From Anaerolineales bacterium (GTDB taxonomy: Bacteria; Chloroflexota; Anaerolineae; Anaerolineales; UBA11579), in contig JAHBVC010000001.1 of assembly GCA_019637755.1 (NCBI GenBank), forward strand, positions 1,082,480 through 1,146,479: a stretch of DNA of 64,000 nucleotides, in the 5' to 3' direction. Below the pieces are notes generated by a model. The model was not told the origin of the DNA and did not search any database. It saw only the letters and a program-made list of their open reading frames with translations. Positions 1 through 8,418 of the stretch are shown here, in pieces. The position numbers and the translations under genes were made by a program. The stretch's first letter is position 1; each line of letters opens with the position of its first letter.

Positions 1-732
1 GAGCTACACAACCGTATTCTTAACCACAGCAGTGAAGCGATGCACGAGCTACCTGATAATAGCGTGCATCTGATGGTGACCTCACCGCCCTACAACGCCG
101 GCAAGGAATATGATCTTGACCTGGACCTGGGCGAATACCTGGCCTTGCTGCGGCGCGTGTGGGCTGAGACCCTGCGCGTGCTGGTGCCTGGCGGGCGCGC
201 CTGCATCAACGTGGCCAATTTGGGCCGCAAGCCCTACCTGCCGCTGCACGCCTTCATCATCAACGACATGCTTTCGCTGGGCTACCTGATGCGCGGCGAG
301 ATCATCTGGGATAAGGCCAGCTCGGCCGGCGGTTCGACGGCCTGGGGCTCCTGGCGCAGCGCCAGCAACCCCACGCTGCGCGATGTGCACGAATACATCC
401 TCGTGTTCAGCAAGCAGCGCTTCGGCCGCCCAGCACCTGCGGGCAGCAAGCGCTACAGCGTGCCGCGCGATGACTTCCTGCAGAACACGAAGAGCGTGTG
501 GAGCTTCCCCACGGTGTCGGCGCGCAAGATCGGCCATCCGGCGCCCTTTCCGTTGGAGCTGCCGCGCCGCCTGATCGAGCTATACACCTTCCCCGGCGAA
601 GTGGTGCTGGATCCTTTTATGGGCAGCGGCACTACGGCGCTGGCCGCCCAAACTATGCAGCGCGTCTACCTAGGCTACGAGCTGGACAAAAAGTACATTC
701 ACCTTGCCAATCAACGTCTCGAGGGAAAATAA
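1..732 (+). CDS. Site-specific DNA methyltransferase, beta class (5' end outside window)
   Basis: Transfers a methyl group from S-adenosylmethionine to the exocyclic amino group of adenine or cytosine in DNA. The catalytic motif TSPPYN lies at about residue 14 counted from the ATG at 40, and the SAM-binding motif DPFMGSGTT lies near the C-terminus. Catalytic motif first and SAM motif last is the beta-class order. The reading frame stays open from base 1 to that ATG, and family members have residues before the TSPPYN block, so the real start is probably upstream of the window and this is a 5' fragment. The next gene starts directly after its stop. No restriction enzyme is visible, so whether it is solitary cannot be judged. 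Target base and recognition site cannot be read from the sequence. Confidence 0.87.
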   Translation, partial: ELHNRILNHSSEAMHELPDNSVHLMVTSPPYNAGKEYDLDLDLGEYLALLRRVWAETLRVLVPGGRACINVANLGRKPYLPLHAFIINDMLSLGYLMRGEIIWDKASSAGGSTAWGSWRSASNPTLRDVHEYILVFSKQRFGRPAPAGSKRYSVPRDDFLQNTKSVWSFPTVSARKIGHPAPFPLELPRRLIELYTFPGEVVLDPFMGSGTTALAAQTMQRVYLGYELDKKYIHLANQRLEGK

Positions 733-1386
733 ATGGAAAGCCTGTGGCACTCCGTAGATCAATTTGCCGAGCAGCACCTCCACCCCAATGACCCTGCCTT
801 GACGCAGGCCCTCGCCGCGGCACAAGACGCCAAGCTGCCCAACATCCAGGTGTCGGCGATGCAGGGGCAATTCCTGCACATTCTGGCACGTGCCATTGGG
901 GCGCGCCACATTTTAGAAATCGGCACGCTGGCCGGCTACAGCGCCATCTGCCTGGCCCGCGCCCTGCGGGCGGATGGTTTGCTGGTCACGCTGGAGGCGG
1001 ACGCCACGCATGCCGAGGTGGCGCAAGCCAACTTCGCCGCCGCCGGCCTGGCGCCGCGCATTCGCCTGCTGGTGGGGCCAGCCTTGGAGACGCTGCCTAC
1101 CCTGCTGGCGGAGTTTGCCCAGCGTTTCGATCTGTGCTTTTTGGATGCCGACAAGGCCAACTTGCCCGCCTATTTCGATTGGGCGCGCCAACTGACCCGC
1201 AAAGGCGGCTTGATCATTAGTGACAATGTGGTGCGCGGCGGCCAGGTGTTGGCAGGCGAAGATGCGAACAGTGCGGGGGCACGCACGTTGGTGGAGCTGC
1301 TGGGCAGGCAGGCTGGGCCGAGCACGCTGCTGCAAACCGTGGGCAGCAAAGGCTACGATGGCTTTGCGATCAGCCTGGTGGAGTAA
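733..1386 (+). CDS. SAM-dependent O-methyltransferase (caffeoyl-CoA OMT-like)
   Basis: A 217-residue class I methyltransferase of the family that includes caffeoyl-CoA and catechol O-methyltransferases. The SAM-binding block ILEIGTLAGYSAICLA lies around residues 55-70. The downstream LCFLDADKANLPAYFDWA matches the family's metal-binding DADK region, and GGLIISDNVV follows it. The ATG at 733 abuts the stop of the DNA methyltransferase, so the two genes are probably co-transcribed. The substrate is unknown; bacterial members act on small phenolics or on tRNA. The stop abuts that of the convergent hydrolase gene. Confidence 0.85.
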   Translation: MESLWHSVDQFAEQHLHPNDPALTQALAAAQDAKLPNIQVSAMQGQFLHILARAIGARHILEIGTLAGYSAICLARALRADGLLVTLEADATHAEVAQANFAAAGLAPRIRLLVGPALETLPTLLAEFAQRFDLCFLDADKANLPAYFDWARQLTRKGGLIISDNVVRGGQVLAGEDANSAGARTLVELLGRQAGPSTLLQTVGSKGYDGFAISLVE

Positions 1387-2391
1387 CTAGCCACCTTCGT
1401 CTTGATTGTAGAAATCCACCACGCGCGGCGGCGTCTTGCTGGCGATCATCTCGAAGAAGTATTGCGCTTCCTCGTAGCTGCCATCGTGGCCCTGGTGGCC
1501 AATGGCCGGTTGCACGCGCAGCCCCAGCCAGCCCTTCTTGTCTTCGTAGCATTGCAATAACGGCAAGGTTGCACTGCCAAACGGGTTCGTGCGATCGTAC
1601 TGGTTTTGGATCAGAAACAAGGGCGGTAAGCTTTGCGCCGCGCGGGCTTCAGCATAGATATCCGGCACGCGCTGCAAGCGCGCATCCTCGGCGGCAGCCA
1701 CTTCGGTATAGCTGGTTTGGATGTTGCGCTTGCGGTAATCATCAATCTTGCTCTTCAGGTCAATGATCGGCGTCATAGCATACACACCGTCTGCCGCGTG
1801 CTTGATGCCATGATACAGGGCGGCAAAGCCGCCCATCGAAGCGCCAACGCAAAACCAGCGAGTCTGGCCGCGTTGCTGCAGGGTCTTTTGAATCAGTGCC
1901 TGCGTCATCTGCTCAACGTAATTCTCGCCGCCCGTACCCCAGAACCAACTGCCCAGCGACTTCCAGCCGAAGTTGTCATACGGGATCAGCAAATCAAAAT
2001 GCTTCCAGCTATAGCGCAGGGGATAGATCTCAAAGCCCAGATAGCCATGAAAGACCACCACCAACCCCTTGGAACGTTCCAGCGCGGGGAAGAAGGCGTA
2101 GCGCATGCTGCGCCCATCGCTGTGATCATATACATGCGGGAAATGACTGGTGAGGTCTTTGCGGCTATCTTCTTTTTTTAGATTGCTGCGGCTTTGCTTG
2201 CGGGCAAAATCGCGAATGGCACTGACGCCTGAGGCCAACATCAGATCCGGGTCGGCATTGGCCAACGGGAAGCGCTGGGCTGGCGGCGCGGTGAACAATG
2301 CCGTCACACTGCGGAACGCCTGGCGCGGGCCCAGCACGCGCAGCTTGTTAGTGAAGCGCAGGATGCGGTGTGGCAGGGAAAGTTGGCTCAC
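1387..2391 (-). CDS. Alpha/beta hydrolase
   Basis: A 334-residue serine hydrolase fold. VVVFHGYLG forms the oxyanion region and GASMGG is the nucleophile elbow carrying the catalytic Ser. QYDRTNPFG is a likely acid-loop region and AIGHQGHDG near the C-terminus offers the catalytic His. The start is a GTG at 2391 preceded by GGAG six bases upstream. The protein has no obvious signal peptide, so it is probably cytoplasmic. The substrate cannot be inferred. It is divergent from the LOG-type gene, with only 38 bp between the two starts. Confidence 0.75.
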   Translation of the reverse strand: MSQLSLPHRILRFTNKLRVLGPRQAFRSVTALFTAPPAQRFPLANADPDLMLASGVSAIRDFARKQSRSNLKKEDSRKDLTSHFPHVYDHSDGRSMRYAFFPALERSKGLVVVFHGYLGFEIYPLRYSWKHFDLLIPYDNFGWKSLGSWFWGTGGENYVEQMTQALIQKTLQQRGQTRWFCVGASMGGFAALYHGIKHAADGVYAMTPIIDLKSKIDDYRKRNIQTSYTEVAAAEDARLQRVPDIYAEARAAQSLPPLFLIQNQYDRTNPFGSATLPLLQCYEDKKGWLGLRVQPAIGHQGHDGSYEEAQYFFEMIASKTPPRVVDFYNQDEGG

Positions 2392-2411
2392 GAAGAACTC
2401 CGAAGGGTCAT

Positions 2412-2417
2412 TATACT
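2412..2417 (+). promoter_or_regulatory. -10-like element TATACT
   Basis: TATACT lies 12 nt upstream of the ATG at 2430 in the short divergent intergenic region. No good -35 or Shine-Dalgarno sequence is visible, so the transcript would have a very short leader. Confidence 0.4.
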
Positions 2418-2429
2418 TAGGGTCATTCT

Positions 2430-2972
2430 ATGCACATCACCGTATTCGGATCCGCCTCTCCCTTGCCCGGCCAGCCAGCTTATGAAGACGCGCGCCAGTT
2501 GGGCGCCCAGTTGGCCGGCGCCGGCCACACTGTGCTCACCGGCGGCTACATGGGCACCATGGAGGCCGCCTCGCGCGGCGCGGCGGAAGCCGGTGGCCAT
2601 GTCATCGGCATCACCTGCCAACAGATCGAAGATTGGCGCAACGCCCGCCACAACCCCTGGGTGCTGGAGGAGCGCAAATTCGTCACCCTGCAAGAGCGCC
2701 TCTACGCGCTGATCGATAGTTGTGATGCCGCGCTGGCCCTGCCCGGCGGCATCGGCACGCTCGACGAGATCGTCACCATGTGGAGCCAGATGCAAACCCA
2801 GGCCATGCCCACGCGCCCCCTGATCCTGATCGGCGCCGGCTGGCAGCGCACCTTCACCACCCTGCTCGAGGCGCAAGCCGAGCACATCCGCCCGGCGCAC
2901 CGCGAGCTGCTGTACTTTGCGGCCAATATCGATGCCGCCATCCAGGCGTTGGGGCACACCGAGGCGGCCTGA
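2430..2972 (+). CDS. LOG / TIGR00725-type Rossmann-fold protein
   Basis: A 180-residue protein of the family often misnamed lysine decarboxylase. The signature PGGIGTLDE at residues 105-113 and the glycine-rich TGGYMGTMEAASRG near residues 37-50 are the nucleotide-phosphate-binding motifs. Characterised relatives (LOG, YgdH/PpnN types) are phosphoribohydrolases cleaving AMP or other 5'-nucleotides to base and ribose 5-phosphate. That activity is possible here but is not demonstrated by sequence alone. The stop overlaps the next start (TGATG), showing translational coupling to the HEAT-repeat gene. Confidence 0.8.
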   Translation: MHITVFGSASPLPGQPAYEDARQLGAQLAGAGHTVLTGGYMGTMEAASRGAAEAGGHVIGITCQQIEDWRNARHNPWVLEERKFVTLQERLYALIDSCDAALALPGGIGTLDEIVTMWSQMQTQAMPTRPLILIGAGWQRTFTTLLEAQAEHIRPAHRELLYFAANIDAAIQALGHTEAA

Positions 2973-3763
2973 TGGCCAATGTACAGCTTGGCCAGCTACA
3001 ACAAGAGGCCGCCCAGCTTTCCACCCACTTTTCTGACCCGGAAACCTATCTCAAGCAGTTGGAGCGTTTGCTGGAAAGCTACGCCAGCCCGATCCACCGC
3101 CACGGGCGTGTGCGCGGCATGCGCCCGATTCTGTTCAGCTACGAGGTGCCGGCGCTGGTACTGCACCGCCTTGAACTTGAGCAACAATTCCAGGCCAACC
3201 AGCAGCCCGCCGCGGCGCTGGCGGTAGCAGATGCCCTGTGGGCGCGGCGCAGCTACGAAACGCGCCAACTGGCCATTCGCCTGCTGGGCGCTACCCCAGC
3301 GTCCAGCCACGAGATCACCGCGCGGCTGGAAGCCTGGAGCGCCGAGAACCAGGAAGAGCTGTTGGTCAGCCTGCTGTTCCAATCCGGGGCACGCGGGCTG
3401 GCCGAGCAGCAGCCGCAGGCATTGCTTGCCTTTGGGCGTGTCATGCTGGCCAGCCAGACCCTGCGCAAACAGATCCTGGGGCTGGGCTGCCTGCAAACGC
3501 TGCTGAGCAGTCGCGGCTTTGATAATCTGCCGGCGCTGTTCAACGCTTTGTTGCCGATCAGCCAGGACATGCCGCGCAAGCTACAACCTTTTCTGGCGGA
3601 TGTATTGAGCGAGTTGGCCGAGCGCACACCCAAGGAAACCGCCTTCTTCCTGCAGCAGTTGCTGGCCGGGCAACACAGCGAGGGCTCGCGCTGGGTCGCC
3701 CGCCAGGTACTACGCCAGCTCCCCCCGGAAATGCAGGCCAGCCTGCGCGAATTGGCGAAATAG
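2972..3763 (+). CDS. HEAT-repeat / AlkD-like protein, function uncertain
   Basis: A 263-residue, almost wholly alpha-helical protein starting MANVQLGQLQQ. The ATG at 2972 overlaps the upstream TGA. Repeated helical pairs such as the VRGMRPILFSYEVPAL and YETRQLAIRLLGA segments suggest a HEAT or armadillo-like solenoid, as in AlkD DNA glycosylases. I cannot see the conserved Trp/Asp/Arg set that would establish glycosylase activity, so DNA repair is only a possibility. It is translationally coupled to the LOG-type gene. Confidence 0.55.
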   Translation: MANVQLGQLQQEAAQLSTHFSDPETYLKQLERLLESYASPIHRHGRVRGMRPILFSYEVPALVLHRLELEQQFQANQQPAAALAVADALWARRSYETRQLAIRLLGATPASSHEITARLEAWSAENQEELLVSLLFQSGARGLAEQQPQALLAFGRVMLASQTLRKQILGLGCLQTLLSSRGFDNLPALFNALLPISQDMPRKLQPFLADVLSELAERTPKETAFFLQQLLAGQHSEGSRWVARQVLRQLPPEMQASLRELAK

Positions 3764-3867
3764 TAGACAGTTCACAGTTGACAGTTGACAGCAAAACCTA
3801 AGCAGCCAAGTTCCTTCTGAAAGTTATGGGGGTATCTGTGTCAATCTGCGTTCATCTGTGGTTAAAA
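3764..3867. repeat. Two short intergenic repeat motifs
   Basis: Bases 3768-3791 contain the degenerate direct repeat GACAGTT/CACAGTT/GACAGTT/GACAG. Bases ~3832-3867 contain an ATCTGTGT...ATCTGTGG motif of a type I recall from intergenic repeats in many environmental bacterial genomes. A relative of the first motif recurs, inverted, at 10013-10046. No gene is visible here. Confidence 0.5.
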
Positions 3868-3902
3868 ACGCCTTTGCAGTCCCCACCCAGTCCGCCACCT
3901 GA

Positions 3903-3908
3903 TATAAT
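3903..3908 (+). promoter_or_regulatory. rpsO promoter -10 box TATAAT
   Basis: A perfect TATAAT stands about 94 nt before the rpsO start. No consensus -35 is visible at 16-18 bp. Transcription from here would place the hairpin at 3926-3965 inside the leader. Confidence 0.5.
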
Positions 3909-3925
3909 CTTGGCCTGACTCGACC

Positions 3926-3965
3926 GGCCCGCGGCAAACACTCCTGTGAGTGCTACCTGCGGGCC
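3926..3965 (+). promoter_or_regulatory. rpsO leader stem-loop, candidate S15 autoregulatory element
   Basis: Two stacked helices are visible: outer GGCCCGC (3926-3932) with GCGGGCC (3959-3965), and inner CACTC (3939-3943) with GAGTG (3948-3952) around a CTGT loop. The purine-rich internal loop between them sits 36 nt before the rpsO start codon. In several phyla S15 binds its own leader RNA to repress translation, so this is a natural candidate. S15 binding here is inference. Confidence 0.55.
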
Positions 3966-4001
3966 AGGAGACCTGCCAAACAAAAGGAGCTTGCAGACGT
4001 C

Positions 4002-4280
4002 ATGCCGTTACCAAAAGAACAGAAAGACCAGATCATTGGCGAATACCGCCGCGCCGAGGGCGACACGGGTTCCACCCAGGTGCAAATTGCCCTGCTGACC
4101 AAGCGCATTGAGCAGCTCACCGCTCACGGGCAAACCCACAAGAAAGACGTGGCTTCCCGCCGCGGCTTGGTGAAGCTGGTGGGCCAGCGCCGCCGCTTGC
4201 TCAACTACCTACGCAACAAGGATTACGAAGCCTACGTTGCGCTGGCAGATCGGCTCAACATTCGCCGCAAGGCCAAGTAA
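4002..4280 (+). CDS. rpsO: 30S ribosomal protein S15
   Basis: A 92-residue S15, near the usual 89. It binds the central domain of 16S rRNA early in small-subunit assembly. Recognisable blocks are [17 protein letters not shown], the [19 protein letters not shown] helix and the basic C-terminus. AAAAGGAG lies 11 nt upstream of the ATG at 4002. The gene precedes pnp, the classical rpsO-pnp pairing, but a terminator lies between them. Its leader holds a structured element that may mediate autoregulation. Confidence 0.97.
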   Translation: MPLPKEQKDQIIGEYRRAEGDTGSTQVQIALLTKRIEQLTAHGQTHKKDVASRRGLVKLVGQRRRLLNYLRNKDYEAYVALADRLNIRRKAK

Positions 4281-4284
4281 ACAA

Positions 4285-4318
4285 AACGTGGTTGGGCCTG
4301 CCCAACCACGTTTTTTGT
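4285..4318 (+). terminator. Intrinsic terminator after rpsO
   Basis: The inverted repeat AACGTGGTTGGGC / GCCCAACCACGTT is followed by a run of T. It separates rpsO from pnp transcriptionally, at least in part. Confidence 0.88.
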
Positions 4319-4403
4319 TTAGCTCGCCGTTTGCGGGGCAGGCGGGCGGGTTTACGGATACACTAGCCCCAATACCAACTAGTGCCTGCCCGTTAGGGGC
4401 ATT

Positions 4404-4446
4404 GGTACTTGCCGCCAATTCGCCAAACCAATTGGCGGCAAGTACC
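4404..4446 (+). promoter_or_regulatory. Long perfect hairpin in the pnp leader
   Basis: GGTACTTGCCGCCAATT (4404-4420) is followed after nine bases by its exact complement (4430-4446). The 17-bp uninterrupted duplex starts about 90 nt before pnp and has no T-run, so it is not a terminator. It resembles the RNase III-processed stem through which PNPase autoregulates in enterobacteria. That role is inferred here. Confidence 0.6.
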
Positions 4447-4492
4447 AGTTCCTCAACAGGTGGGTTAGGCCCTCAGGGCCTATAGGAGATTT

Positions 4493-6730
4493 ATGAAACC
4501 TGAAGTACACAGTTTTACCGCCCAGGTGGGCAACCAGGCGATCACGCTGGAGACCGGCAAGCTGGCTCGCCTGGCCGGCGGTGCCGTCACGGCGCGCATT
4601 GGGGAATCGCTCATTTTGGCCACCGCCACAATGAGCCCCTCGCCGCGCACCGGCATTGACTTCTTCCCGCTGAGTGTGGACTTTGAAGAGCGCATGTACG
4701 CCGGCGGGCGCATCCCCGGCTCCTTCTTCCGCCGTGAAGGCCGCCCCACCGAAGTGGCCATTCTCACCTCGCGCCTGACCGACCGCCCGCTGCGCCCGTT
4801 GTTCCCCAAGGATCTGCGCAATGACGTGCAAGTGATCATGACCGCGCTCTCGGCCGATACCGAGAACGTGCTCGACGTGATCGCAGTGAACGCCGCTTCA
4901 GCCGCCATCACCATCTCAGACATCCCGTGGAACGGCCCGGTCGGCGCGGTGCGCGTCGGCCGCATCAATGGCGAGTTCGTGGTCAACCCCACCTACAGCC
5001 AGCTCCCCGAATCCGATCTTGACCTGCGCATCGCCGGCACGCGTGACGCCATCCTCATGGTGGAATGCGGCGCCAGCGAGGTGGACGAAGACTCAATGGC
5101 GGCGGCGCTGGAACTGGGCCATAAGGCCCTGCAGCCGCTGATCGATATTCAGCTGGAGATGGCCGCCGCGGTGGGCAAGCCCAAGCGCGACTATCAGAAG
5201 TTCAGCATTGACGAAGAGCTCAAGAAGCAAGTGCTGGCCCGCGCCGAAAGCGAGCTGGAGAACATCCTCGAGCACACCAGCGGCAAAGCCGCGCAATATG
5301 AGGCGATCGACGCGCTGCGCGACACGATCGTGGCCGAAGTGGCCGGTGACGACGCCAGCCTGGCCGGCCCGGTGAAGGAAGCCTTCACCGCCGCCGAAAA
5401 GGTTGTGGTGCGCCGCCGCATCATTAACGACGGCAAGCGCCCGGATGGCCGCACGCCGACCGAGATTCGCCCGATCTGGTGCGAGGTGGACCTAAGCCCA
5501 CGCGCGCACGGTTCCGGCCTGTTCACCCGCGGCGAGACCCAGGTGCTGACCCTGACCACGCTGGGCACGCCCAAGGAAGCGCAGGAGTTGGACAATCTGA
5601 CCCCGATCAATACCAAGCGCTACATGCATCACTACAACTTCCCGCCCTACTCCACTGGCGAGGCGCGCCCGCTGCGTGGCTCCTCGCGCCGTGAGATTGG
5701 CCACGGGGCCTTGGCCGAGCGCGCCTTGGTGGCCGTGCTGCCCACTGAAAAAGAGTTCCCCTACACGCTGCGTCTGGTGTCGGAGTGTTTGTCGTCCAAC
5801 GGCAGCACCTCGATGGGCTCGGTGTGCGGTAGCACCCTGGCGCTGATGGATGCTGGCGTGCCGATCAAGGCGCCCGTCTCCGGTATTGCCATGGGCCTGA
5901 TCACCGATGGCAGCAAGTACCAGATCCTGAGCGACATCCAGGGCATCGAAGATCACCTCGGCGATATGGACTTCAAGGTTGCCGGTACCGATAAGGGCAT
6001 CACGGCCCTACAGATGGACATCAAGATCTCCGGCCTGACGCCGGCGATGATGGCCGAAGCGCTGGCGCAGGCCAAGCAAGGCCGCAAGCACATCCTCGAC
6101 AAGATGCTGGAAGTGCTGGCAGCCCCACGCGCCGACCTCAAGGATCATGCACCGCGTATCACCACGGTGATGGTGCCGGTTGAGAAGATCGGCGCGGTGA
6201 TTGGCCCAGGCGGCAAAACCATCCGTGCCATTCAGGAAGAGAGCGGCGCCAAGATCGATATCGCCGACGACGGCACCGTGTTCATCGCCTCGGACAGTGG
6301 CGAGAAGGCGCGTATCGCCCGTGAGCGCATCGAAGCGCTCACCGAAACCGCCGAGATCGGCAAGATCTACACCGGCAAGGTGGTGCGCACCACGGACTTC
6401 GGCGCGTTTGTCGAAATCCTGCCCAACATCGACGGTATGGTGCACATCTCGCAGCTCGACAGCAACCACGTCGAGAGCGTGGAAAGCGTGGCCCAGGTAG
6501 GCGACGAGCTGACCGTGATGGTGACCGATGTGGACCCCAGCGGCAAGATCCGCCTCAGCCGCCAGGCCGTGCTGGAAGGCTGGACCGCGGAGGAAGCGCG
6601 CGAGAAGGATAAGGGTGGCGGCAGCCGCCCGCGCGGCGGCGGCGGTGACCGCGGCGATCGTGGCCGTGGCGGCCGCGATGGCGGCCGGGACCGTGGCGAC
6701 CGCGGTGGTTACCGCGGCGGGCGCCGCTAA
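4493..6730 (+). CDS. pnp: Polyribonucleotide nucleotidyltransferase (PNPase)
   Basis: Phosphorolytic 3'-5' exoribonuclease that degrades RNA to nucleoside diphosphates and can also add tails; acts as a trimer in the degradosome. Domain order is RNase PH1, helical linker, RNase PH2, KH (about 556-622, with GPGG in the KH loop) and S1 (about 623-693). The last 38 residues (708-745) are an Arg/Gly-rich tail with repeated RGG, RGD and GGR units, longer and more RGG-like than in typical PNPases. The length of 745 otherwise fits the family. TAGGAG lies just before the ATG. The gene sits behind a long hairpin leader and ends in a shared terminator. Confidence 0.97.
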   Translation: MKPEVHSFTAQVGNQAITLETGKLARLAGGAVTARIGESLILATATMSPSPRTGIDFFPLSVDFEERMYAGGRIPGSFFRREGRPTEVAILTSRLTDRPLRPLFPKDLRNDVQVIMTALSADTENVLDVIAVNAASAAITISDIPWNGPVGAVRVGRINGEFVVNPTYSQLPESDLDLRIAGTRDAILMVECGASEVDEDSMAAALELGHKALQPLIDIQLEMAAAVGKPKRDYQKFSIDEELKKQVLARAESELENILEHTSGKAAQYEAIDALRDTIVAEVAGDDASLAGPVKEAFTAAEKVVVRRRIINDGKRPDGRTPTEIRPIWCEVDLSPRAHGSGLFTRGETQVLTLTTLGTPKEAQELDNLTPINTKRYMHHYNFPPYSTGEARPLRGSSRREIGHGALAERALVAVLPTEKEFPYTLRLVSECLSSNGSTSMGSVCGSTLALMDAGVPIKAPVSGIAMGLITDGSKYQILSDIQGIEDHLGDMDFKVAGTDKGITALQMDIKISGLTPAMMAEALAQAKQGRKHILDKMLEVLAAPRADLKDHAPRITTVMVPVEKIGAVIGPGGKTIRAIQEESGAKIDIADDGTVFIASDSGEKARIARERIEALTETAEIGKIYTGKVVRTTDFGAFVEILPNIDGMVHISQLDSNHVESVESVAQVGDELTVMVTDVDPSGKIRLSRQAVLEGWTAEEAREKDKGGGSRPRGGGGDRGDRGRGGRDGGRDRGDRGGYRGGRR

Positions 6731-6750
6731 GCGCGTACCCGCCAGACTGC

Positions 6751-6788
6751 AAAAAAAACAGCCCCGCCAATTGGCGGGGCTGTTTTTT
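6751..6788. terminator. Bidirectional terminator between pnp and the toroid gene
   Basis: A-run, ACAGCCCCGCCAA / TTGGCGGGGCTGT stem, then T-run. The symmetry serves both the plus-strand pnp and the convergent gene ending at 6807. Confidence 0.9.
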
Positions 6789-6806
6789 CGTTAACTGCGC
6801 TGGCGC

Positions 6807-7781
6807 TCAGGCGCCGTACCATTCCAGCACGCGCAGAGCACGCAAGGTATTCCAACGGCTGGGCTGGCCCTCGGCGACGCCCGGCTCGGCGATGGCTTCC
6901 CCTGCATGCACGATGCCCAGCCGCCAGCGGCCGGCCGCATCAGCCTTGGAGGCAAGCAGCGCAACGGCCTCATCCATACGCGCATCCGGGGCAACCCCGG
7001 CGGCGCGCATATAGTCTAGCGCGCGCAGGATGTCGTAGCGCCAGCCCCCCGGGAACGAGAATTGGCTCCACGCCGGCCCGCCTTTGCGGTCGTGCTCGAT
7101 CGCCGCGCCTGTCGAGAGGCGCTTGAAGAGCTTCCGCTCCAGCAGATACTCCTGGCCGCGCACACGGGCCGCGCTGACGGCCACTGAGCTACCTACCGCA
7201 CGCTCGACTTCCAGCAACCCCTCAAGCACCACCAGGGTCGAGTGAAACGATCCACGCGTGGAGCCGGCATCCTGATCGCAATTCCAGCCGCCGTCTGCCA
7301 TCTGCTCAAGCAGCAGCCGCTCAACCACAGGCTGCATATCTTCACCGAAATAAGCGCCCACCGTCACCACGCGCCCATTGATACACGGCTCCGATTCACC
7401 CGCAAAGAACGGCCTGTGCCACCACCAAATGTCCTGGTCTTTCGGTAGAACCTCTTCGGGGATGTTCATCAGCCACTGCACATTGGTACGCACACGGCTT
7501 AGCGCCCGTTGAGCTTGCTCACTCTTGGGGTCAAGCCCCATCTCTTTAAGCAAAAGCAAAGTGCGCAAGGTTAGTGATTCGGGAAGCTTGGGATCTGTGC
7601 CCCATAAGCCGATCTCGCTCTGCTCTGCAAGCAATGCCGCTCCCCAGCCTTCAGTAGCAATCCTGGCCCGTTCGGCACGTACCTGCTCAGCAGGTGCATG
7701 CGTCAAATCACGCATTACTTGCCAGCGGATACTCGGATCAGACTCAAGCAACCAATCGATGACGCTATCCGTGCTGGGCAT
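6807..7781 (-). CDS. Prenyltransferase/squalene-cyclase-like alpha-toroid protein
   Basis: A 324-residue soluble protein built of repeated helical segments ending in aromatic/glycine turns (DGGWNCDQDAGS, FPGGWRYDILRALDYMRAAG). This is reminiscent of the alpha/alpha toroid of terpenoid cyclases and prenyltransferases. It is about half the length of a real squalene-hopene cyclase and lacks a visible DXDD motif, so cyclase activity is doubtful. The ATG at 7781 (MPSTDS) was chosen because GGAGGAG lies 5-6 nt upstream, although the frame stays open further out. There is no functional context: the neighbours are pnp and a repeat-rich gap. Confidence 0.6.
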   Translation of the reverse strand: MPSTDSVIDWLLESDPSIRWQVMRDLTHAPAEQVRAERARIATEGWGAALLAEQSEIGLWGTDPKLPESLTLRTLLLLKEMGLDPKSEQAQRALSRVRTNVQWLMNIPEEVLPKDQDIWWWHRPFFAGESEPCINGRVVTVGAYFGEDMQPVVERLLLEQMADGGWNCDQDAGSTRGSFHSTLVVLEGLLEVERAVGSSVAVSAARVRGQEYLLERKLFKRLSTGAAIEHDRKGGPAWSQFSFPGGWRYDILRALDYMRAAGVAPDARMDEAVALLASKADAAGRWRLGIVHAGEAIAEPGVAEGQPSRWNTLRALRVLEWYGA

Positions 7782-8010
7782 AGACTCCTCCTGGAGGATC
7801 GAAGTAAAGGCTAGGTATATAGTATCAGCCCACAAAGCTGCCACATTTGTCCAGCGCCTTGATTTCCTCAGCGATTTCCGCCTCTAGCACTATCTTGTGG
7901 CACTATGCGGCCAGACGCGCAACGGCCGGCCGCTTGCGCCGCCAGCACAGCTCGCTACCCTGCAGGTAGCCGGCTGCTGAGCAAATACAGGAGGGAAGAT
8001 GGGTGGAAAC

Positions 8011-8048
8011 TGGCATCAGGCGGTTGAGCGCTCAACTGCCTGATGCCA
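8011..8048. repeat. 38-base near-perfect palindrome
   Basis: TGGCATCAGGC.GTTGAGC is followed directly by GCTCAAC.GCCTGATGCCA, a 19-bp stem with a single mismatch and no loop. It ends at the base before the 9-bp tandem array begins. No T-run follows it. Confidence 0.85.
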
Positions 8049-8120
8049 CAGCGACAACAGCGACAACAGCGACAACAGCGACAACAGCGACAACAGCGAC
8101 AACAGCGACAACAGCGACAA
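8049..8120. repeat. Tandem repeat, 8 exact copies of CAGCGACAA
   Basis: Eight uninterrupted 9-bp units fill exactly 72 bases, followed by degenerate GTGACACAA-type units to about 8150. The period is a multiple of three and one frame reads Gln-Arg-Gln repeats from an ATG at 8043, but that frame stops after 27 codons and has no ribosome binding site. Confidence 0.95.
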
Positions 8121-8178
8121 GTGTGACACAACTGACCTGAGTGACACAAGCTACAACGTCTGACTAAAACGCTCTTGC

Positions 8179-8349
8179 CATTCCGACGAATGGCGTAGCC
8201 GTGGGGAGGAATCTCTCAAGGCAGGAATGTTTTTTGTCATTCCGACGAATGGCGCTGCCATGAGGAGGAATCCCTCAAGGCAGGAATGTTTTTGTCATTC
8301 CGAACGAGCGGCGAAGCCGTGAGGAGGAATCCGTTAAGGCAACGTTTTA
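8179..8349. repeat. Three imperfect copies of a ~58-bp repeat
   Basis: Copies begin at 8179, 8238 and 8296, each starting CATTCCGA and containing a GGAGGAATC block and an AAGGCA block; the first two also share GGCAGGAATG and a T-run. The spacing is 59 and 58 bases. Elements of the CATTCCGA...GAGGAATC type are common dispersed intergenic repeats in environmental genomes (recalled, not searched). Confidence 0.85.
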
Positions 8350-8418
8350 GCGCAAACACGTCTGAACCCGTGAGCTTGAAGCCTTGCTTAATGTTGACGG
8401 CTATCTTGTCGTTGGCAG

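Larger units (their letters stand above)
7782..8418. other. Non-coding stretch of about 640 bases
   Basis: No convincing gene. It contains a palindrome (8011-8048), a 9-bp tandem array (8049-8120) and three copies of a longer repeat (8179-8349), listed separately. The part 7782-8010 is unremarkable except for a possible -10 and leader of the toroid gene near 7800-7830 on the minus strand. Confidence 0.7.

Noticed and set aside
2430-2972. Annotation as lysine decarboxylase
   Set aside because: The PGGIGTLDE family is historically mislabelled; there is no PLP-decarboxylase fold.
8049-8120. Possible CRISPR array
   Set aside because: The units are 9 bp and contiguous without spacers, and no cas genes are present.
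8043-8126. Small ORF reading Met-Pro then Gln-Arg-Gln repeats
   Set aside because: Only 27 codons, no ribosome binding site, and fully explained by the tandem repeat.
7845-8418. tRNA or small RNA gene in the repeat-rich gap
   Set aside because: No cloverleaf, T-psi-C arm or terminator-bounded transcript could be placed.
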